Of a DNA stretch of 64,000 nucleotides, positions 8,288 to 17,581 are shown piece by piece (within the stretch, counting starts at the first letter, position 1; each line of letters opens with the position of its first letter). Source of the DNA: DASXKD01 sp963762735. GTDB lineage: Bacteria; Actinomycetota; Actinomycetes; Streptosporangiales; Streptosporangiaceae. The stretch lies in contig CAVXMG010000005.1 in NCBI GenBank assembly GCA_963762735.1, positions 62,001 through 126,000 of the forward strand, in the 5' to 3' direction. Both the position numbers and the translations under genes were made by a program. The notes under the pieces are model-generated. The model saw only the letters and a list, made by a program, of their open reading frames with translations, had not been told where the DNA came from and did no database searches.

Positions 8288-10065
8288 CTACTTCAGGCCG
8301 AGCACCGCGTAGTTGTACATGCCGTAGTACGGCTGCACGTACACGTTGGTGAGGTTCGGGCCACGGTAGAGCAGCGACTTGGCGTACACCTCCGGCAGGA
8401 TGCCGGCGTCCTTCATGATCTGCTTGTCGATCTGGCTGGTGTAGGAGTTGCGGATCGTGGCGTTGGTGACGGACGCGAACTTATCGAGGTCGCTGTTGAT
8501 GATCGGGTCGTTCAGTTCCTCGATGTTGGTGTTGCCCGCCGCGCCGATGGTGTTGCCAGCGCTGATGAAGTCGAAGAACCCGTAGCCGTCCGGCCAGTCC
8601 GGCGCCCAGCCGCCGAAGCAGATGCCGAGACCGTGCTGGTGCACGTACTTCGGCACGCCGCAGAAGTTGGCGTAGTAGGTGCCGGCCGGGTACCCGTGCA
8701 GCGTGGTCTTGATCCCGACCTGGGACAGCGCCTGCTGCAGCGCGGTGGCGGCCGCGACCTCCTTGGGCCGGTCACTGCGGTAGCCGATGCCGGTGGTGAA
8801 CCCGTTCGGCTGCCCGCACGCGGCCAGTGCCTGCTTGGCCTTGGCCGGGTCGCCCTGCGGCTTGGTGGTGGCCTCGTACAGGTCGAAGTGCTTCTGCCCG
8901 ACGACGTTCGGCGGGGCCACGGTGCTGGCGATCGCACCGCCCGCGACCGGGCCGCCGTAGGCGGTCTGCAGGTTGACCTTGTTGGCCGCGTACTCGATCG
9001 CGCGGCGGCAGTTGACGTTGTTCATCGGCGGCACCTTGGTGTTCAGGTAGGCGAACCACAGGAAGCCGCTGATCGGGTTGTCGGACTGCGCCTTGAGCGT
9101 CGGGCTGGACAGGACCTTCGCCCGCGCTGCCGCCTGGACACCGGTGCCCGCCGCATCCACGCTCAGGTCACCCGCGAGCAGCCGGTTGTCGATGTCGTTG
9201 GCGTTCATGTTCATGGTCACGGTGATCTTGCTGGCCAGCTGCTTCGCGTTCGGGTCGGTGGCCGGGTTCCAGGACGTGTTGGGCACCAGCGTGAGCTGCT
9301 TGTTGAGCTGGTAGCTCTGGAACTTGTACGGGCCGGTGGACCAGGGGTGCAGCTGGTAGTTCGCGCCGGTGTCATGGGCCGGCGGCACCGGGGCGGACTG
9401 CGGGATCGCGGCCACGAAGTTGAAGTCCGCGAACGGCTTCGCCAGGTGGAACACGATCGTGGTCGCGTCCGGCGTGTCTATCGCGGTGAGGCCGAACTTG
9501 TTCTTGGCCGGGTCCTTGTACGGGCCCGGGTAGGTCGAGGCGTTCCCGCCCAGCAGCAACGTGTAGTAGGAGGGACCGAGCGGGAACAGGGTGCGGTCGA
9601 AGGTGCGCTCGATGGCGTACTTGACGTCGGACGAGGTGACCGTGGTGCCGTCTTCGTACTTGACGTTGCCCTTGATGTGGTAGGTCCAGGTGAGCCCGTT
9701 GTCCGAGATGACGCCTGGCGCGGTCGCCAGGTCCGGGACCACCTGCAGGCCACACTGCCGGGGCAGGACTTGTAGGTCATCAGCGGCATCGTGTAGAGCC
9801 GCGTGAGATTCCACATGAACGCGTAGTAGGTGTTCCCGGGGTCGGTGGAGTCCGGGGTACTGCTCAGCCCGAACGACAGCGTCCCGCCCTTGTGGCTGGA
9901 CGGGTTGACGACCCCGGTGACGGCGGCGTTGAAGCCCGTCGGGCCCGACGTGCCGCCGCTCCCGCTGCCGCCGCTGCTGCTGCTGCTGCCGCCGCCGCAG
10001 GCGGCCAGTGCGAGCGTGGCCACCGCGCCGAGTGCGGCCAGCCCCGTAAATCCGCGTCTCTTCAT
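8288..10065 (-). pseudogene. Peptide ABC transporter substrate-binding lipoprotein, frameshifted
   Basis: A lipoprotein signal (MKRRGFTGLAALG, lipobox LALAAC) and a Ser/Gly linker precede a family-5 extracellular solute-binding protein. The start at 10065 has GGGAGG upstream and begins exactly at the signal peptide. The N-terminal frame runs to YKSCPG at about 9755; the rest (GLQVVPDLATAPGVISDNGL onward, through ICFGGWAPDWPDGYGFF) is in another frame. One missing base near GGCAGTGTGG at about 9750-9765 explains the break. It binds peptides or similar ligands outside the membrane for the Dpp importer. Confidence 0.85.
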
Positions 10066-10117
10066 CAGATGAAACGCCTCCCGTCGTGAGTGGTTGCCGG
10101 CAAGATTCGGCATTGGC

Positions 10118-11107
10118 TTACCGGCTGCTTCTCGGGTCGAGCGCGTCGCGCAGCCCGTCTCCGAACAAGTTGAATGCCATGACCGTCAGGAAGATGGCCA
10201 GGCCAGGAACGATCAAGAACTCTGGGTCGATCTGCCAATAGCCGTTGTTGACCGCGTCGGACATCATCCCGCCCCAGCTGGGCGTCGGCGGGATGATGCC
10301 GACCCCGAGGTAGGACAGCGCCGCCTCGAACAGGATGTTCACCGGGATCAACAGCGTGGAGTAGACCAGGATCGGCGCCACCAGGTTCGGCAGCAGCTCG
10401 CGGAACAGGATGTAGGGCCCTCGGGCGCCCAGGCTGCGCGCGGCGTCGACGAACTCCCGCTCGCGCAGCGACAGCGCCTGGCCGCGGATGATCCGGCCCA
10501 TGTAGGGCCAGGCGAAGAACCCGATCACGAAGATCAGCAGGCCGATGCGCAGCGAGTTGCCGGACAGGCCGAACGCCGAGGAGGGGACAACCCCGACCAG
10601 CGCGATCGCGAACACCAGCAGCGGGAAGGCGAGGAACACGTCCATGGTACGGGCGATCACCGCGTCCGCCCAGCCGCCGAAATAGCCGGCGATGATGCCC
10701 ATGACCACGCCGATGCTGACGGCCAGCGCGGTGGCCAGGAACGCGATCAGCATGGAGACCTGCGCCCCGTTGACGACCCGGGCCAGCACGTCACGGCCGT
10801 TGACCGGCTCGACGCCGAGTGGGTGCGCCATGCTGATCCCGCCCCACGGGCCGTTCGGCCGGCTGAAGGTCGCGTTGATCAGGTTCGGGTGAAAGACGTT
10901 CGGGCTCTGCACCAGGTGCGGCCCGATGATGGCCACCAGGATCAGGAAGACGATGAAGATCCCGCCGGCCATCGCGACCTTGTCGCGCTTCAGCCGCATC
11001 CATGCGATCTGGCCCAGTGACCGCCCCTCGATCGCCTCTCCGCTGATTCCCTCGAGGATTGCTTCGGGCGCGGCGCTGTCCGGTGTCATTTCCAGTGGCG
11101 CGGCCAT
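10118..11107 (-). CDS. dppC: Peptide ABC transporter permease (DppC type)
   Basis: The protein has an N-terminal cytoplasmic segment, a first helix (VAMAGGIFIVFLILVAIIGP), a periplasmic loop, five further helices, and the EAA segment EFVDAARSLGARGPYILF. I chose ATG 11107, which has GGAG eleven bases upstream; a TTG at 11140 would add eleven residues. It is the first gene of the five-gene importer operon, giving the order permease C, binding protein, permease B, ATPase D, ATPase F. Confidence 0.88.
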   Translation of the reverse strand: MAAPLEMTPDSAAPEAILEGISGEAIEGRSLGQIAWMRLKRDKVAMAGGIFIVFLILVAIIGPHLVQSPNVFHPNLINATFSRPNGPWGGISMAHPLGVEPVNGRDVLARVVNGAQVSMLIAFLATALAVSIGVVMGIIAGYFGGWADAVIARTMDVFLAFPLLVFAIALVGVVPSSAFGLSGNSLRIGLLIFVIGFFAWPYMGRIIRGQALSLREREFVDAARSLGARGPYILFRELLPNLVAPILVYSTLLIPVNILFEAALSYLGVGIIPPTPSWGGMMSDAVNNGYWQIDPEFLIVPGLAIFLTVMAFNLFGDGLRDALDPRSSR

Positions 11108-11243
11108 GATCGGCAGTATCTCCAGGATGATCCTCGACAAGCCCTGCCCAGCGCATGGGCAGAGCCGCTTGCCATACCTTTACCGGGAGGATGTCTCGGT
11201 GGGCACCCGCAGCGCCAGAGGACAGCAGGTGTCGTTCCTGGAT

Positions 11244-11272
11244 TGTGACCTAATTAGAATTTTTCCGTCACA
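11244..11272. promoter_or_regulatory. Inverted repeat upstream of the dpp operon
   Basis: TGTGAC (11244-11249) and GTCACA (11267-11272) flank an AT-rich 17-base spacer that itself contains the palindrome CTAATTAG. The site lies about 135 bases before dppC and overlaps the 3' end of the HAD gene. It is the only AT-rich, symmetrical stretch there, so it is a candidate promoter or operator. No regulator can be named. Confidence 0.3.
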
Positions 11273-12048
11273 GCATGGTCACGACCGTCAGTCTTTCCTG
11301 TCACGACCGCTTCAAGCAGGTCAAAACCCACGTCGCACAGCGATTTCACGGTAGTGAGCCCGGGCCCTGGGGGCACCGGCACGCTGGGCACCGCGATGAC
11401 CGGGCAACCCGCCGCGCGGGCAGCCGCTATTCCGGTGGGCGAGTCTTCCAGCACCACACAGCCGGCCGATGGCACCCCGAGCAGGGCCGCGGCCCGCAGG
11501 TAGGGCTCCGGGTCCGGCTTGCCCCGCTGCACATCCTCGCCGCACACGGTCACGCCAAAGCTCAGCCCGGTGACCTTGAGCACCGCGTCCATAATCGCCC
11601 GGGACGAGGCGGTGACCAGCGCGCACGGCACGCCGGCCGCGTCCAGGGCAGCGAGCAGCCGGGCGGCTCCTGGCTGCAGCGGCAGCCCGCGCTCGGCCAC
11701 CAGCCGCGCCATGCCCTCGACCAGCCAGCGCGCCACGTCCTCGCGCCCGGCCGTGACCGGCCCGTCCGCCTTGGCCAGCAGCCAGGACACCGTCCGCTCC
11801 AGCGAGCCGCCGATCAGCGCCTCCTGGTCCGCCTCGCCCCACGGAGCGCCGAGCCGCTCGGCGACCTCACGCTCGACCACGAACCAGAGCGGCTCGGAGT
11901 CCACGAGCAGCCCGTCCATGTCGAACAGGACTGCGCGCAGTGCCGACCCAGGGGCGGCAAGCCGCCCTGGAACCCCCCCGGTGCTGGCCCGGGGGGACGA
12001 CCCCCCGGAACCCCCCGCTGGCTCCTCAAGGCCTCGTTCCTTCGTCAC
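11254..12048 (-). CDS. HAD-superfamily hydrolase (beta-phosphoglucomutase-like subfamily)
   Basis: The HAD nucleophile motif VLFDMDGLLVDSE starts near residue 41, so the Asp pair is 43/45. LVTASSRAIM, GKPDPEPYLRAAALLG and VLEDSPTGIAAARAAG supply motifs II-IV. Known relatives are small-molecule phosphatases or phosphomutases. The first 35 residues (VTKERGLEEPAGGSGGSS onward) are encoded by copy R1 of the dispersed hairpin element. No ATG, GTG or TTG exists in frame between R1 and the HAD motif, so the only usable start is the GTG in the loop of the element's hairpin 2. The gene follows metH on the same strand. Confidence 0.85.
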   Translation of the reverse strand: MTKERGLEEPAGGSGGSSPRASTGGVPGRLAAPGSALRAVLFDMDGLLVDSEPLWFVVEREVAERLGAPWGEADQEALIGGSLERTVSWLLAKADGPVTAGREDVARWLVEGMARLVAERGLPLQPGAARLLAALDAAGVPCALVTASSRAIMDAVLKVTGLSFGVTVCGEDVQRGKPDPEPYLRAAALLGVPSAGCVVLEDSPTGIAAARAAGCPVIAVPSVPVPPGPGLTTVKSLCDVGFDLLEAVVTGKTDGRDHAVTEKF

Positions 12049-12067
12049 GAGGCCTTAGCCCTGGTGG
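11948..12067 (+). repeat. Dispersed double-hairpin element, copy R1 (plus a partial unit)
   Basis: A bulged partial hairpin (CCAGGGGCGGC-AA-GCCGCCCTGG, 11948-11970) is followed by a full unit. Hairpin 1 is CCGGGGGG-ACGA-CCCCCCGG (11989-12008). The linker is AACCCCCCGCTGG. Hairpin 2 is AAGGCCTCGT-TCCTTCGTC-ACGAGGCCTT (12028-12056). The C-to-T change in the left arm of hairpin 2 is matched by G-to-A on the right, so pairing is kept relative to other copies. The unit overlaps the 5' end of the HAD gene. Confidence 0.8.
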
Positions 12068-12100
12068 CGGGCGCGTCGGCTGAGTTGCTGAGCAGCGTGG

Positions 12101-15100
12101 TCACGCACTGAAGTACCTCGCCTCAGGGTGATGCGCGATCAGCGCGTCGGTGGACTGCTCGGGGACGAGCTGGAACTCCTCCGACAGCACCACTCCGATC
12201 CGCTCCGGGCGGAGCAGCCGGACCAGCTTCGCCCGGTCGTCCAGGTCCGGGCAGGCCGGATAGCCGAACGAGTAGCGGCAGCCGCGGTAGCCGACCTTGA
12301 GGATGCCGTCAAGACCGGGCGGGTCAAAGGAGGCCAGGCCAAGCTCGTCGCGCACCCGGCCGTGCCAGTACTCCGCCAGGGCCTCGGTGAGCTGGACGGA
12401 CAGCCCGTGCAGCTCCAGGTAGTCCCGGTAGGCGTCCTTGGCGAACAGCTCCGCGGTCGCCTCGCTGAGCTTCGTCCCGACGGTGACCAGCTGGAAGCCG
12501 ACCACATCTGGCTCCCCCGAGGCGGCAGGCCGGAAGAAGTCGGCCAGGCACAGGTGGCGGTCGTGGCGCTGCCGCGGGAAGGTGAACCGCTCCCGTGCGG
12601 CGCCGCTGTCGTCCAGTACCACCAGGTCGTTTCCCTCGCTGACGGCCCGGAAGTACCCGTAGACCACCGCGGCCTCGACCAGGCCCTCCGCCTGGATCCG
12701 GTCCAGCCACATCCGCAGCCGGGGGCGGCCCTCGGCCTCCACCAGCTCCTCGTAGGAGGGCCCGGACCCGCCCCTGGCGGGCTTGAGGCCCCACTGGCCG
12801 AGGAACGTGGCGCGCTCGTCAAGGAATGCCGCGTATTCGGCCAGGGCGATGCCCTTGACGATCCGGTCGCCGTAGAACGGCGGGACCGGCACGTCGTTGT
12901 CGGTTGCGACGTCGGAGCGGGCCGGCATCTCCGCAGGCTCGGTGAGCCTCAGCAGCGCCCCCCGCTTCACCCGGGCCTCCCGCAGCGGGGGCAGCTGGGC
13001 GCCCGCCTCGCCGCGCTTGACGGCCATGAACGCGTCCATCAGCCGCAGCCCCTCGAAGGCGTCCCTGGCGTAGCGGACCTCGCCGTCGAACAGGCCGGCC
13101 AGGTCCTGCTCCACATAGGCACGGGTGAGCGCGGCACCGCCGAGCAGCACAGGCCAGGTGTGGGCCAGGCCGCGGGAGTTCAGCTCGGCCAGGTTGTCCC
13201 GCATCACCACGGTGGACTTGACCAGCAGGCCGGACATGCCGATCACGTCCGCGCCATGCTCGGTTGCCGCGTCCACGATCGCGGACAACGGCTGCTTGAT
13301 GCCGATGTTGACGACGTCGAAGCCATTGTTGGACAGGATGATGTCGACCAGGTTCTTGCCGATGTCGTGCACGTCACCACGGACGGTCGCAAGCACGATG
13401 CGGCCCTTCCCCGACTCGGCGGACCGGTCCATGTGCGGTTCGAGGTAACCGACGGCAAGCTTCATGACCTCCGCGGAGGTCAGCACGAACGGCAGTTGCA
13501 TCTGGCCGGAGCCGAACAGGTCACCGACCGTCTTCATGCCGTCAAGCAGCACGTCGTTGACGATCTCCAGGGCCGGGCGCTGGCTCAGGGCTTCGTCCAG
13601 ATCGGCTTCCAGGCCGACCCGTTCCCCGTCGATGATCCGGCGCTTGAGCCGTTCCCAGAGCGGCAGCCCGGCGAGCTCGGCCGCCCTGCTGGCCTTCAGC
13701 TCGGTCGCGTCCACGCCCTCGAACAGCTCGAGCAGCCGGGCCAGCGGGTCGTAACCCGCTCTCCTGCGGTCGTAGACGAGGTCGAGCGCGACCTGCAGCT
13801 GCTCGTTACCGATCCGCGCGATCGGCATGATCCGCGACGGGTGCACGATCGCCGAGTCCAGCCCGGCGCGGACGCACTCGTCCAGGAAGACCGAGTTGAG
13901 CACCGCGCGGGCCGCGGGGTTCAGGCCGAAGGAGACGTTGGAGACACCCAGTGTGGTCTGCACCTCGGGGTAGCGCTGCTTGACCGCGCGGATCGCCTCG
14001 ATGGTCTCCAGGGCGTCCCGCCGCGTCTCCTCCTGGCCGGTCGCGATCGGGAAGGTCAGGCAGTCCACGATGATGTCGCTGACCCGCATGCCCCAGTTGC
14101 CGGTGAGGTCCTCGATCAGCCGGGTGGCCACGGCCAGCTTCCAGTCCGCGGTCCGTGCCTGGCCCTGCTCGTCGATGGTGAGCGCGATCACCGCGGCACC
14201 ATGCTCGGCGACCAGCGGCATCATCGTAGCGATACGCGACTCGGGGCCATCGCCGTCCTCGTAGTTGACCGAGTTCACCACCACGCGGCCGCCGAGCATC
14301 TCCAGCCCGGCCCTGATCACGTCCGGCTCGGTGGAGTCCAGCACCAGCGGGAGGGTGGAGGCCGTGGCGAGCCTGCTCGCCAGCTCGGCCATGTCGGCCG
14401 CCCCGGACCGGCCCACGTAGTCCACGCACACGTCGAGCAGGTGCGCGCCGTCCCTGGTCTGCTGGCGGGCGATCTCCACGCAGTCGTCGAGGCGGCCGGC
14501 CAGCAGCGCCTCGCGGAACGCCTTGGACCCGTTGGCGTTGGTCCGCTCCCCGATCGCCAGGAATGCCGTGTCCTGGCGGAACGGGACGTGCTGATAGAGG
14601 GAGGAGACCCCGGGCTCGGCTCGCGGCCGGCGCCTGGCCAGCGGCCTGGCCCTGACCCGGTCCACCACGGCGGCCAGGTGATCCGGGGTCGTCCCGCAGC
14701 ACCCGCCGACCAGAGCCAGCCCGAACTCCGCGGTGAACGAGTCGTGCGCATCGGCCAGGCCGTCCGGCTCCAGCGGGTAGCGGGCCCCGTCGGCGGTGAG
14801 TACCGGCAGGCCGGCGTTGGGCATGCAGGACAGCGCGATGGGCGAGTGACCGGCCAGATAGCGCAGGTGCTCGCTCATCTCGGCGGGCCCGGTCGCGCAG
14901 TTCAGCCCTATCAGGTCGATGCCGAGCGGCTCAAGCGCGGCCATGGCCGCGCCGATCTCGCTGCCGAGCAGCATCGCGCCCGTGGTCTCGATCGTCACCG
15001 ACGCGATCAGCGCCACACTGGCCCCGGCCTCGGCGATGGCACGCTTCACGCCGATGATGGCCGCCTTGGCCTGCAGCAGATCCTGGCAGGTCTCGACGAC

Positions 15101-15616
15101 GATCGCGTCCACCCCGCCGCGGAGCAGGCCTGCGGCGTTGCTCTGGTAGGCGTCGCGCAGCGAGGCGAACCGCACATGCCCCAGGGTGGGCAGCTTGGTG
15201 CCGGGCCCGACCGAGCCGAGCACCCAGCGGGGGCGCTCCGGCACTGCCCACGCGTCCGCGGCCTGCCGGGCGATCCGCGCGCCTGCCTCGGACAGTTCCC
15301 CGACCCGGTCCTCAAGACCGTATTCGCCGAGGTTGCCCAGGTTCGCGCCGAAGGTGTTGGTAGTGATGCAGTCCACCCCGGCTTCGAGATAACCGTCGTG
15401 GACCGAGCGGACGATATCGGGCCGGGTGATGTTGAGGACCTCGTTACATCCCTCGTGGCCGTCGAAGTCGCTCAGGGTCGCGGAGCTGTCCTGGAGCATG
15501 GTGCCCATCGCCCCGTCGGCCACCACCACCCGCTGTGCCAGGGCGGCCCGGAGCGATTCCGCCGGCCCCCCGGCCCCCGGGTTCGAGTTGCGGGCCTTGC
15601 GGTCGTTCCTCGTCAT
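12101..15616 (-). CDS. metH: Methionine synthase, cobalamin-dependent
   Basis: The 1171-residue enzyme transfers methyl from 5-methyltetrahydrofolate to homocysteine through B12. The homocysteine domain covers about 20-330, with zinc cysteines in LIGLNCATGP and GGCCGTTPDH (near 306). A pterin-binding domain follows at about 350-610. The cobalamin domain carries GDVHDIGKNLV near 744, whose His ligates cobalt. The SAM-dependent reactivation domain ends with SFGYPACPDLDDRAKL near 1119. Length fits the family. I chose ATG 15616 (MTRNDRK); the open frame extends far upstream only as antisense shadow. It diverges from the PAC2 gene, as metH does in mycobacteria. Confidence 0.95.
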   Translation of the reverse strand: MTRNDRKARNSNPGAGGPAESLRAALAQRVVVADGAMGTMLQDSSATLSDFDGHEGCNEVLNITRPDIVRSVHDGYLEAGVDCITTNTFGANLGNLGEYGLEDRVGELSEAGARIARQAADAWAVPERPRWVLGSVGPGTKLPTLGHVRFASLRDAYQSNAAGLLRGGVDAIVVETCQDLLQAKAAIIGVKRAIAEAGASVALIASVTIETTGAMLLGSEIGAAMAALEPLGIDLIGLNCATGPAEMSEHLRYLAGHSPIALSCMPNAGLPVLTADGARYPLEPDGLADAHDSFTAEFGLALVGGCCGTTPDHLAAVVDRVRARPLARRRPRAEPGVSSLYQHVPFRQDTAFLAIGERTNANGSKAFREALLAGRLDDCVEIARQQTRDGAHLLDVCVDYVGRSGAADMAELASRLATASTLPLVLDSTEPDVIRAGLEMLGGRVVVNSVNYEDGDGPESRIATMMPLVAEHGAAVIALTIDEQGQARTADWKLAVATRLIEDLTGNWGMRVSDIIVDCLTFPIATGQEETRRDALETIEAIRAVKQRYPEVQTTLGVSNVSFGLNPAARAVLNSVFLDECVRAGLDSAIVHPSRIMPIARIGNEQLQVALDLVYDRRRAGYDPLARLLELFEGVDATELKASRAAELAGLPLWERLKRRIIDGERVGLEADLDEALSQRPALEIVNDVLLDGMKTVGDLFGSGQMQLPFVLTSAEVMKLAVGYLEPHMDRSAESGKGRIVLATVRGDVHDIGKNLVDIILSNNGFDVVNIGIKQPLSAIVDAATEHGADVIGMSGLLVKSTVVMRDNLAELNSRGLAHTWPVLLGGAALTRAYVEQDLAGLFDGEVRYARDAFEGLRLMDAFMAVKRGEAGAQLPPLREARVKRGALLRLTEPAEMPARSDVATDNDVPVPPFYGDRIVKGIALAEYAAFLDERATFLGQWGLKPARGGSGPSYEELVEAEGRPRLRMWLDRIQAEGLVEAAVVYGYFRAVSEGNDLVVLDDSGAARERFTFPRQRHDRHLCLADFFRPAASGEPDVVGFQLVTVGTKLSEATAELFAKDAYRDYLELHGLSVQLTEALAEYWHGRVRDELGLASFDPPGLDGILKVGYRGCRYSFGYPACPDLDDRAKLVRLLRPERIGVVLSEEFQLVPEQSTDALIAHHPEARYFSA

Positions 15617-15649
15617 AGGCTCCCAGTCTAAACGCCGGGCCATCGGGGC

Positions 15650-15685
15650 AGCGGGGGGTTCCGGGGGGCGTCCCTCCGGGCCAGC
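15650..15685 (-). repeat. Dispersed hairpin element, degenerate copy R2
   Basis: Read on the minus strand, CCGGAGGG-ACG-CCCCCCGG (15661-15679) plus GGAACCCCCCGCTG matches hairpin 1 and the linker of the element. Hairpin 2 is missing. It lies in the metH 5' region, between metH and the divergent PAC2 gene. Confidence 0.5.
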
Positions 15686-15793
15686 CCTCGAGGTGGCATG
15701 CCGTGCTGGAGCGGGCAGGATAACCAGTGATCTGATGGAGCACGTAGGCTGAGAACCGGCATCGCCAGCAGGCGGGGAAGGAGGTGGTGCGCG

Positions 15794-16654
15794 ATCGAGC
15801 TCAACGGTATCGGCAAGCTCAGCGCACCTGTCATCATCGCTGCTTTCGAAGGCTGGAACGATGCCGGTGAGGCGGCCAGCGGGGTGATCACCCACCTGAC
15901 GACCGCATGGCAGGCAGAGCCGGCCGGCTCCATCGACCCGGAGGATTTCTACGACTTCCAGGTGACCCGCCCGGTAACCGAGGTGACCGACGGGACCACG
16001 CACAGCCTCGTCTGGCCGACGACCCGGCTGCTTATCCCCGCCAAGAACCCAGCCGACCGCGATGTGCTGCTGGTCCACGGGATCGAGCCGAACATGCGCT
16101 GGCGCCGCTTCTGCACCGAACTGGTGGAAGCGTTCACCGAACTTGACGCCGAGATGGTGGTGCTGCTCGGCGCGCTGCTGGCTGACTCGCCGCACACCCG
16201 TCCGGTGCCGGTGACCACGAGCGCCTCCGACGCCGCGCTGGCCGCGGGCCTGCACGCCTCCCCATCCGACTACAAGGGCCCGACCGGGATCACCGGCGTG
16301 CTCCAGCACGAGTGCTCCGAGGCGGGCATCGCGGCGGTGTCGCTGTGGGCCGCGGTGCCGCACTACGTGGCCCAGCCACCGAGCCCCAAAGCGACGCTGG
16401 CCCTGATCCGGGCGGTGGAGGACCTGCTTGATCTCTCTCTGCCGCTGGCCGACCTCGCCGAGGAGGCCCGCGCCTGGGAGCGTGGCGTGGACGAACTCGC
16501 CGAGCAGGACAGTGAGGTCGCCGACTACGTGCGCACGCTGGAGGAGGCCAAGGACGCGACCGAACTGCCCGAGGCCAGCGGCGACGCCATCGCGGCCGAG
16601 TTCGAGCGTTACCTGAGGCGCCGCCGTGACCGCGGCGACCGCGGCGGACGGTAG
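15794..16654 (+). CDS. PAC2 (proteasome-assembly-chaperone-like) family protein; start uncertain
   Basis: The conserved N-terminus (IELNGIGKLSAPVIIAAFEG, then WNDAGEAAS) and the core motifs LLVHGIEPNMRWRRF and LLGALLADSPHTRPVPV identify the actinobacterial PAC2 family. No ATG, GTG or TTG lies in frame between the upstream stop (15728) and these residues; the first is GTG 15884, inside the conserved core. An AAGGAGG sits nine bases before codon ATC at 15794. Either ATC is used or one base is wrong near GTGGTGCGCG. The role is unknown; some relatives help proteasome assembly. It sits beside metH as in Mycobacterium. Confidence 0.8.
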   Translation: MELNGIGKLSAPVIIAAFEGWNDAGEAASGVITHLTTAWQAEPAGSIDPEDFYDFQVTRPVTEVTDGTTHSLVWPTTRLLIPAKNPADRDVLLVHGIEPNMRWRRFCTELVEAFTELDAEMVVLLGALLADSPHTRPVPVTTSASDAALAAGLHASPSDYKGPTGITGVLQHECSEAGIAAVSLWAAVPHYVAQPPSPKATLALIRAVEDLLDLSLPLADLAEEARAWERGVDELAEQDSEVADYVRTLEEAKDATELPEASGDAIAAEFERYLRRRRDRGDRGGR

Positions 16655-16655
16655 T

Positions 16656-16735
16656 GCTAGCCCAGGGGGGCGACCCCCTGGAACCCCCGCTGGCCTAAAG
16701 GCCCGTTCCTTCGTCACGGGCCTTGGGCCCTGGTG
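16656..16735 (+). repeat. Dispersed double-hairpin element, copy R3
   Basis: Hairpin 1 is CCAGGGGG-GCGA-CCCCCTGG (16662-16681), with a compensated A/T pair not seen in R1. Hairpin 2 is AAGGCCCGT-TCCTTCGTC-ACGGGCCTT (16698-16724), one pair shorter than in other copies. The copy lies between the convergent PAC2 and SCO1664-family genes, where it could end both transcripts. Confidence 0.8.
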
Positions 16736-16765
16736 GCTCGGGGACTCTGGGAACGGTCGCTCTGG

Positions 16766-17581
16766 CTAGACCGGGGGCCAGGGGACGGCGGGCCAGTTCT
16801 CCGGCGGGTAGGGGTGCACCCGGTGCTCGATCAGCAGGTCGATCCTGGACAGCGTCGCGGCCACCTCCTCAGGCGACACCAACTCCTCCAGCGTGGTGGC
16901 CAGCGCCCCGCCGTCCAGCTCGGCCTTGAGCTTGCCGAGCGCGGTCAGCGCCCGGCCGGGCAGTTTCTGCCCGCGCCACTGCCACAGCACGGTGCGCAGC
17001 TTGTACTCCTCGCCGAAGCAGACCCCGTGGTCGCAGCCGTACAGCCGGCCGTCGGCCACCGGCAGCAGGTGCCCGATCTTCCGGTCCGCGTTGTTGACCA
17101 CGGCGTCGAAGACCGCCATGTCCCGCAGTTTGGGCTGGTCGCGGCTGCGGGCCAGGGCGACGAGGTCGGTACTGGCGTCGGCGTCGATCCATAGCTGGCA
17201 CATGCCGGGGCCGAACGGGCCGTCCCGCATCACCGTGGGAGGCACCAGGTGCCAGCCCGCGGCCTGCGACACGGCATAGGCGGCCACCTCGCGGCCGGCC
17301 AGCGTGCCGAGCGGGAAGTCCCACAGCGGCCGCTCCCCCGCCACCGGCTTGTACACGCACGCCGCGGTCTGCCCGCGCCGCCGGACCGTGCAGTACATGG
17401 TCGCGTTGGAGGCGGCCACCAGCCGCCCCTCGATCTTCAGGTTGCCCTCGGTCAACAGCTCGAGCGCGGCCTCGTCGTCACACGGGCCAGATTCCGGCGG
17501 GTAATGGAACGTCACCGGCCTGCCCCGCCGCCGACTGCGGGACGGCCGCTGAGCCGGCCTTTCGTCGGGCTCTTCAGGCAT
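16766..17581 (-). CDS. SCO1664-family protein (kinase-like fold)
   Basis: The 271-residue protein carries MYCTVRRRGQTAACVYKPV, GERPLWDFPLGTLAGREVAA, FDAVVNNADRKIGHLL and GCDHGVCF, the conserved blocks of this actinobacterial family. The DxxxxNxDRKxxH and DHG motifs recall PI3/4-kinase-like catalytic loops, but no activity can be assigned from sequence. ATG 17581 overlaps the end of the DUF3090 gene as ATGCCTGA. The three-gene set phosphatase-DUF3090-SCO1664 matches Rv2135c-Rv2134c-Rv2133c. Confidence 0.85.
   Translation of the reverse strand: MPEEPDERPAQRPSRSRRRGRPVTFHYPPESGPCDDEAALELLTEGNLKIEGRLVAASNATMYCTVRRRGQTAACVYKPVAGERPLWDFPLGTLAGREVAAYAVSQAAGWHLVPPTVMRDGPFGPGMCQLWIDADASTDLVALARSRDQPKLRDMAVFDAVVNNADRKIGHLLPVADGRLYGCDHGVCFGEEYKLRTVLWQWRGQKLPGRALTALGKLKAELDGGALATTLEELVSPEEVAATLSRIDLLIEHRVHPYPPENWPAVPWPPV

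Noticed and set aside
7187..9775. 862-codon plus-strand open frame across dppB and the binding-protein gene
   Set aside because: It lies antisense to two clear transporter genes and has only Arg/Gly/Asp-rich shadow composition.
12128..15631. 1167-codon open frame antisense to metH
   Set aside because: It is a mirror of the metH codon pattern in GC-rich DNA; the product has no domain and no ribosome-binding site.
15616..16717. 367-residue N-terminal extension of metH
   Set aside because: The open frame runs through repeats and antisense PAC2 sequence; MetH similarity starts at the ATG at 15616.
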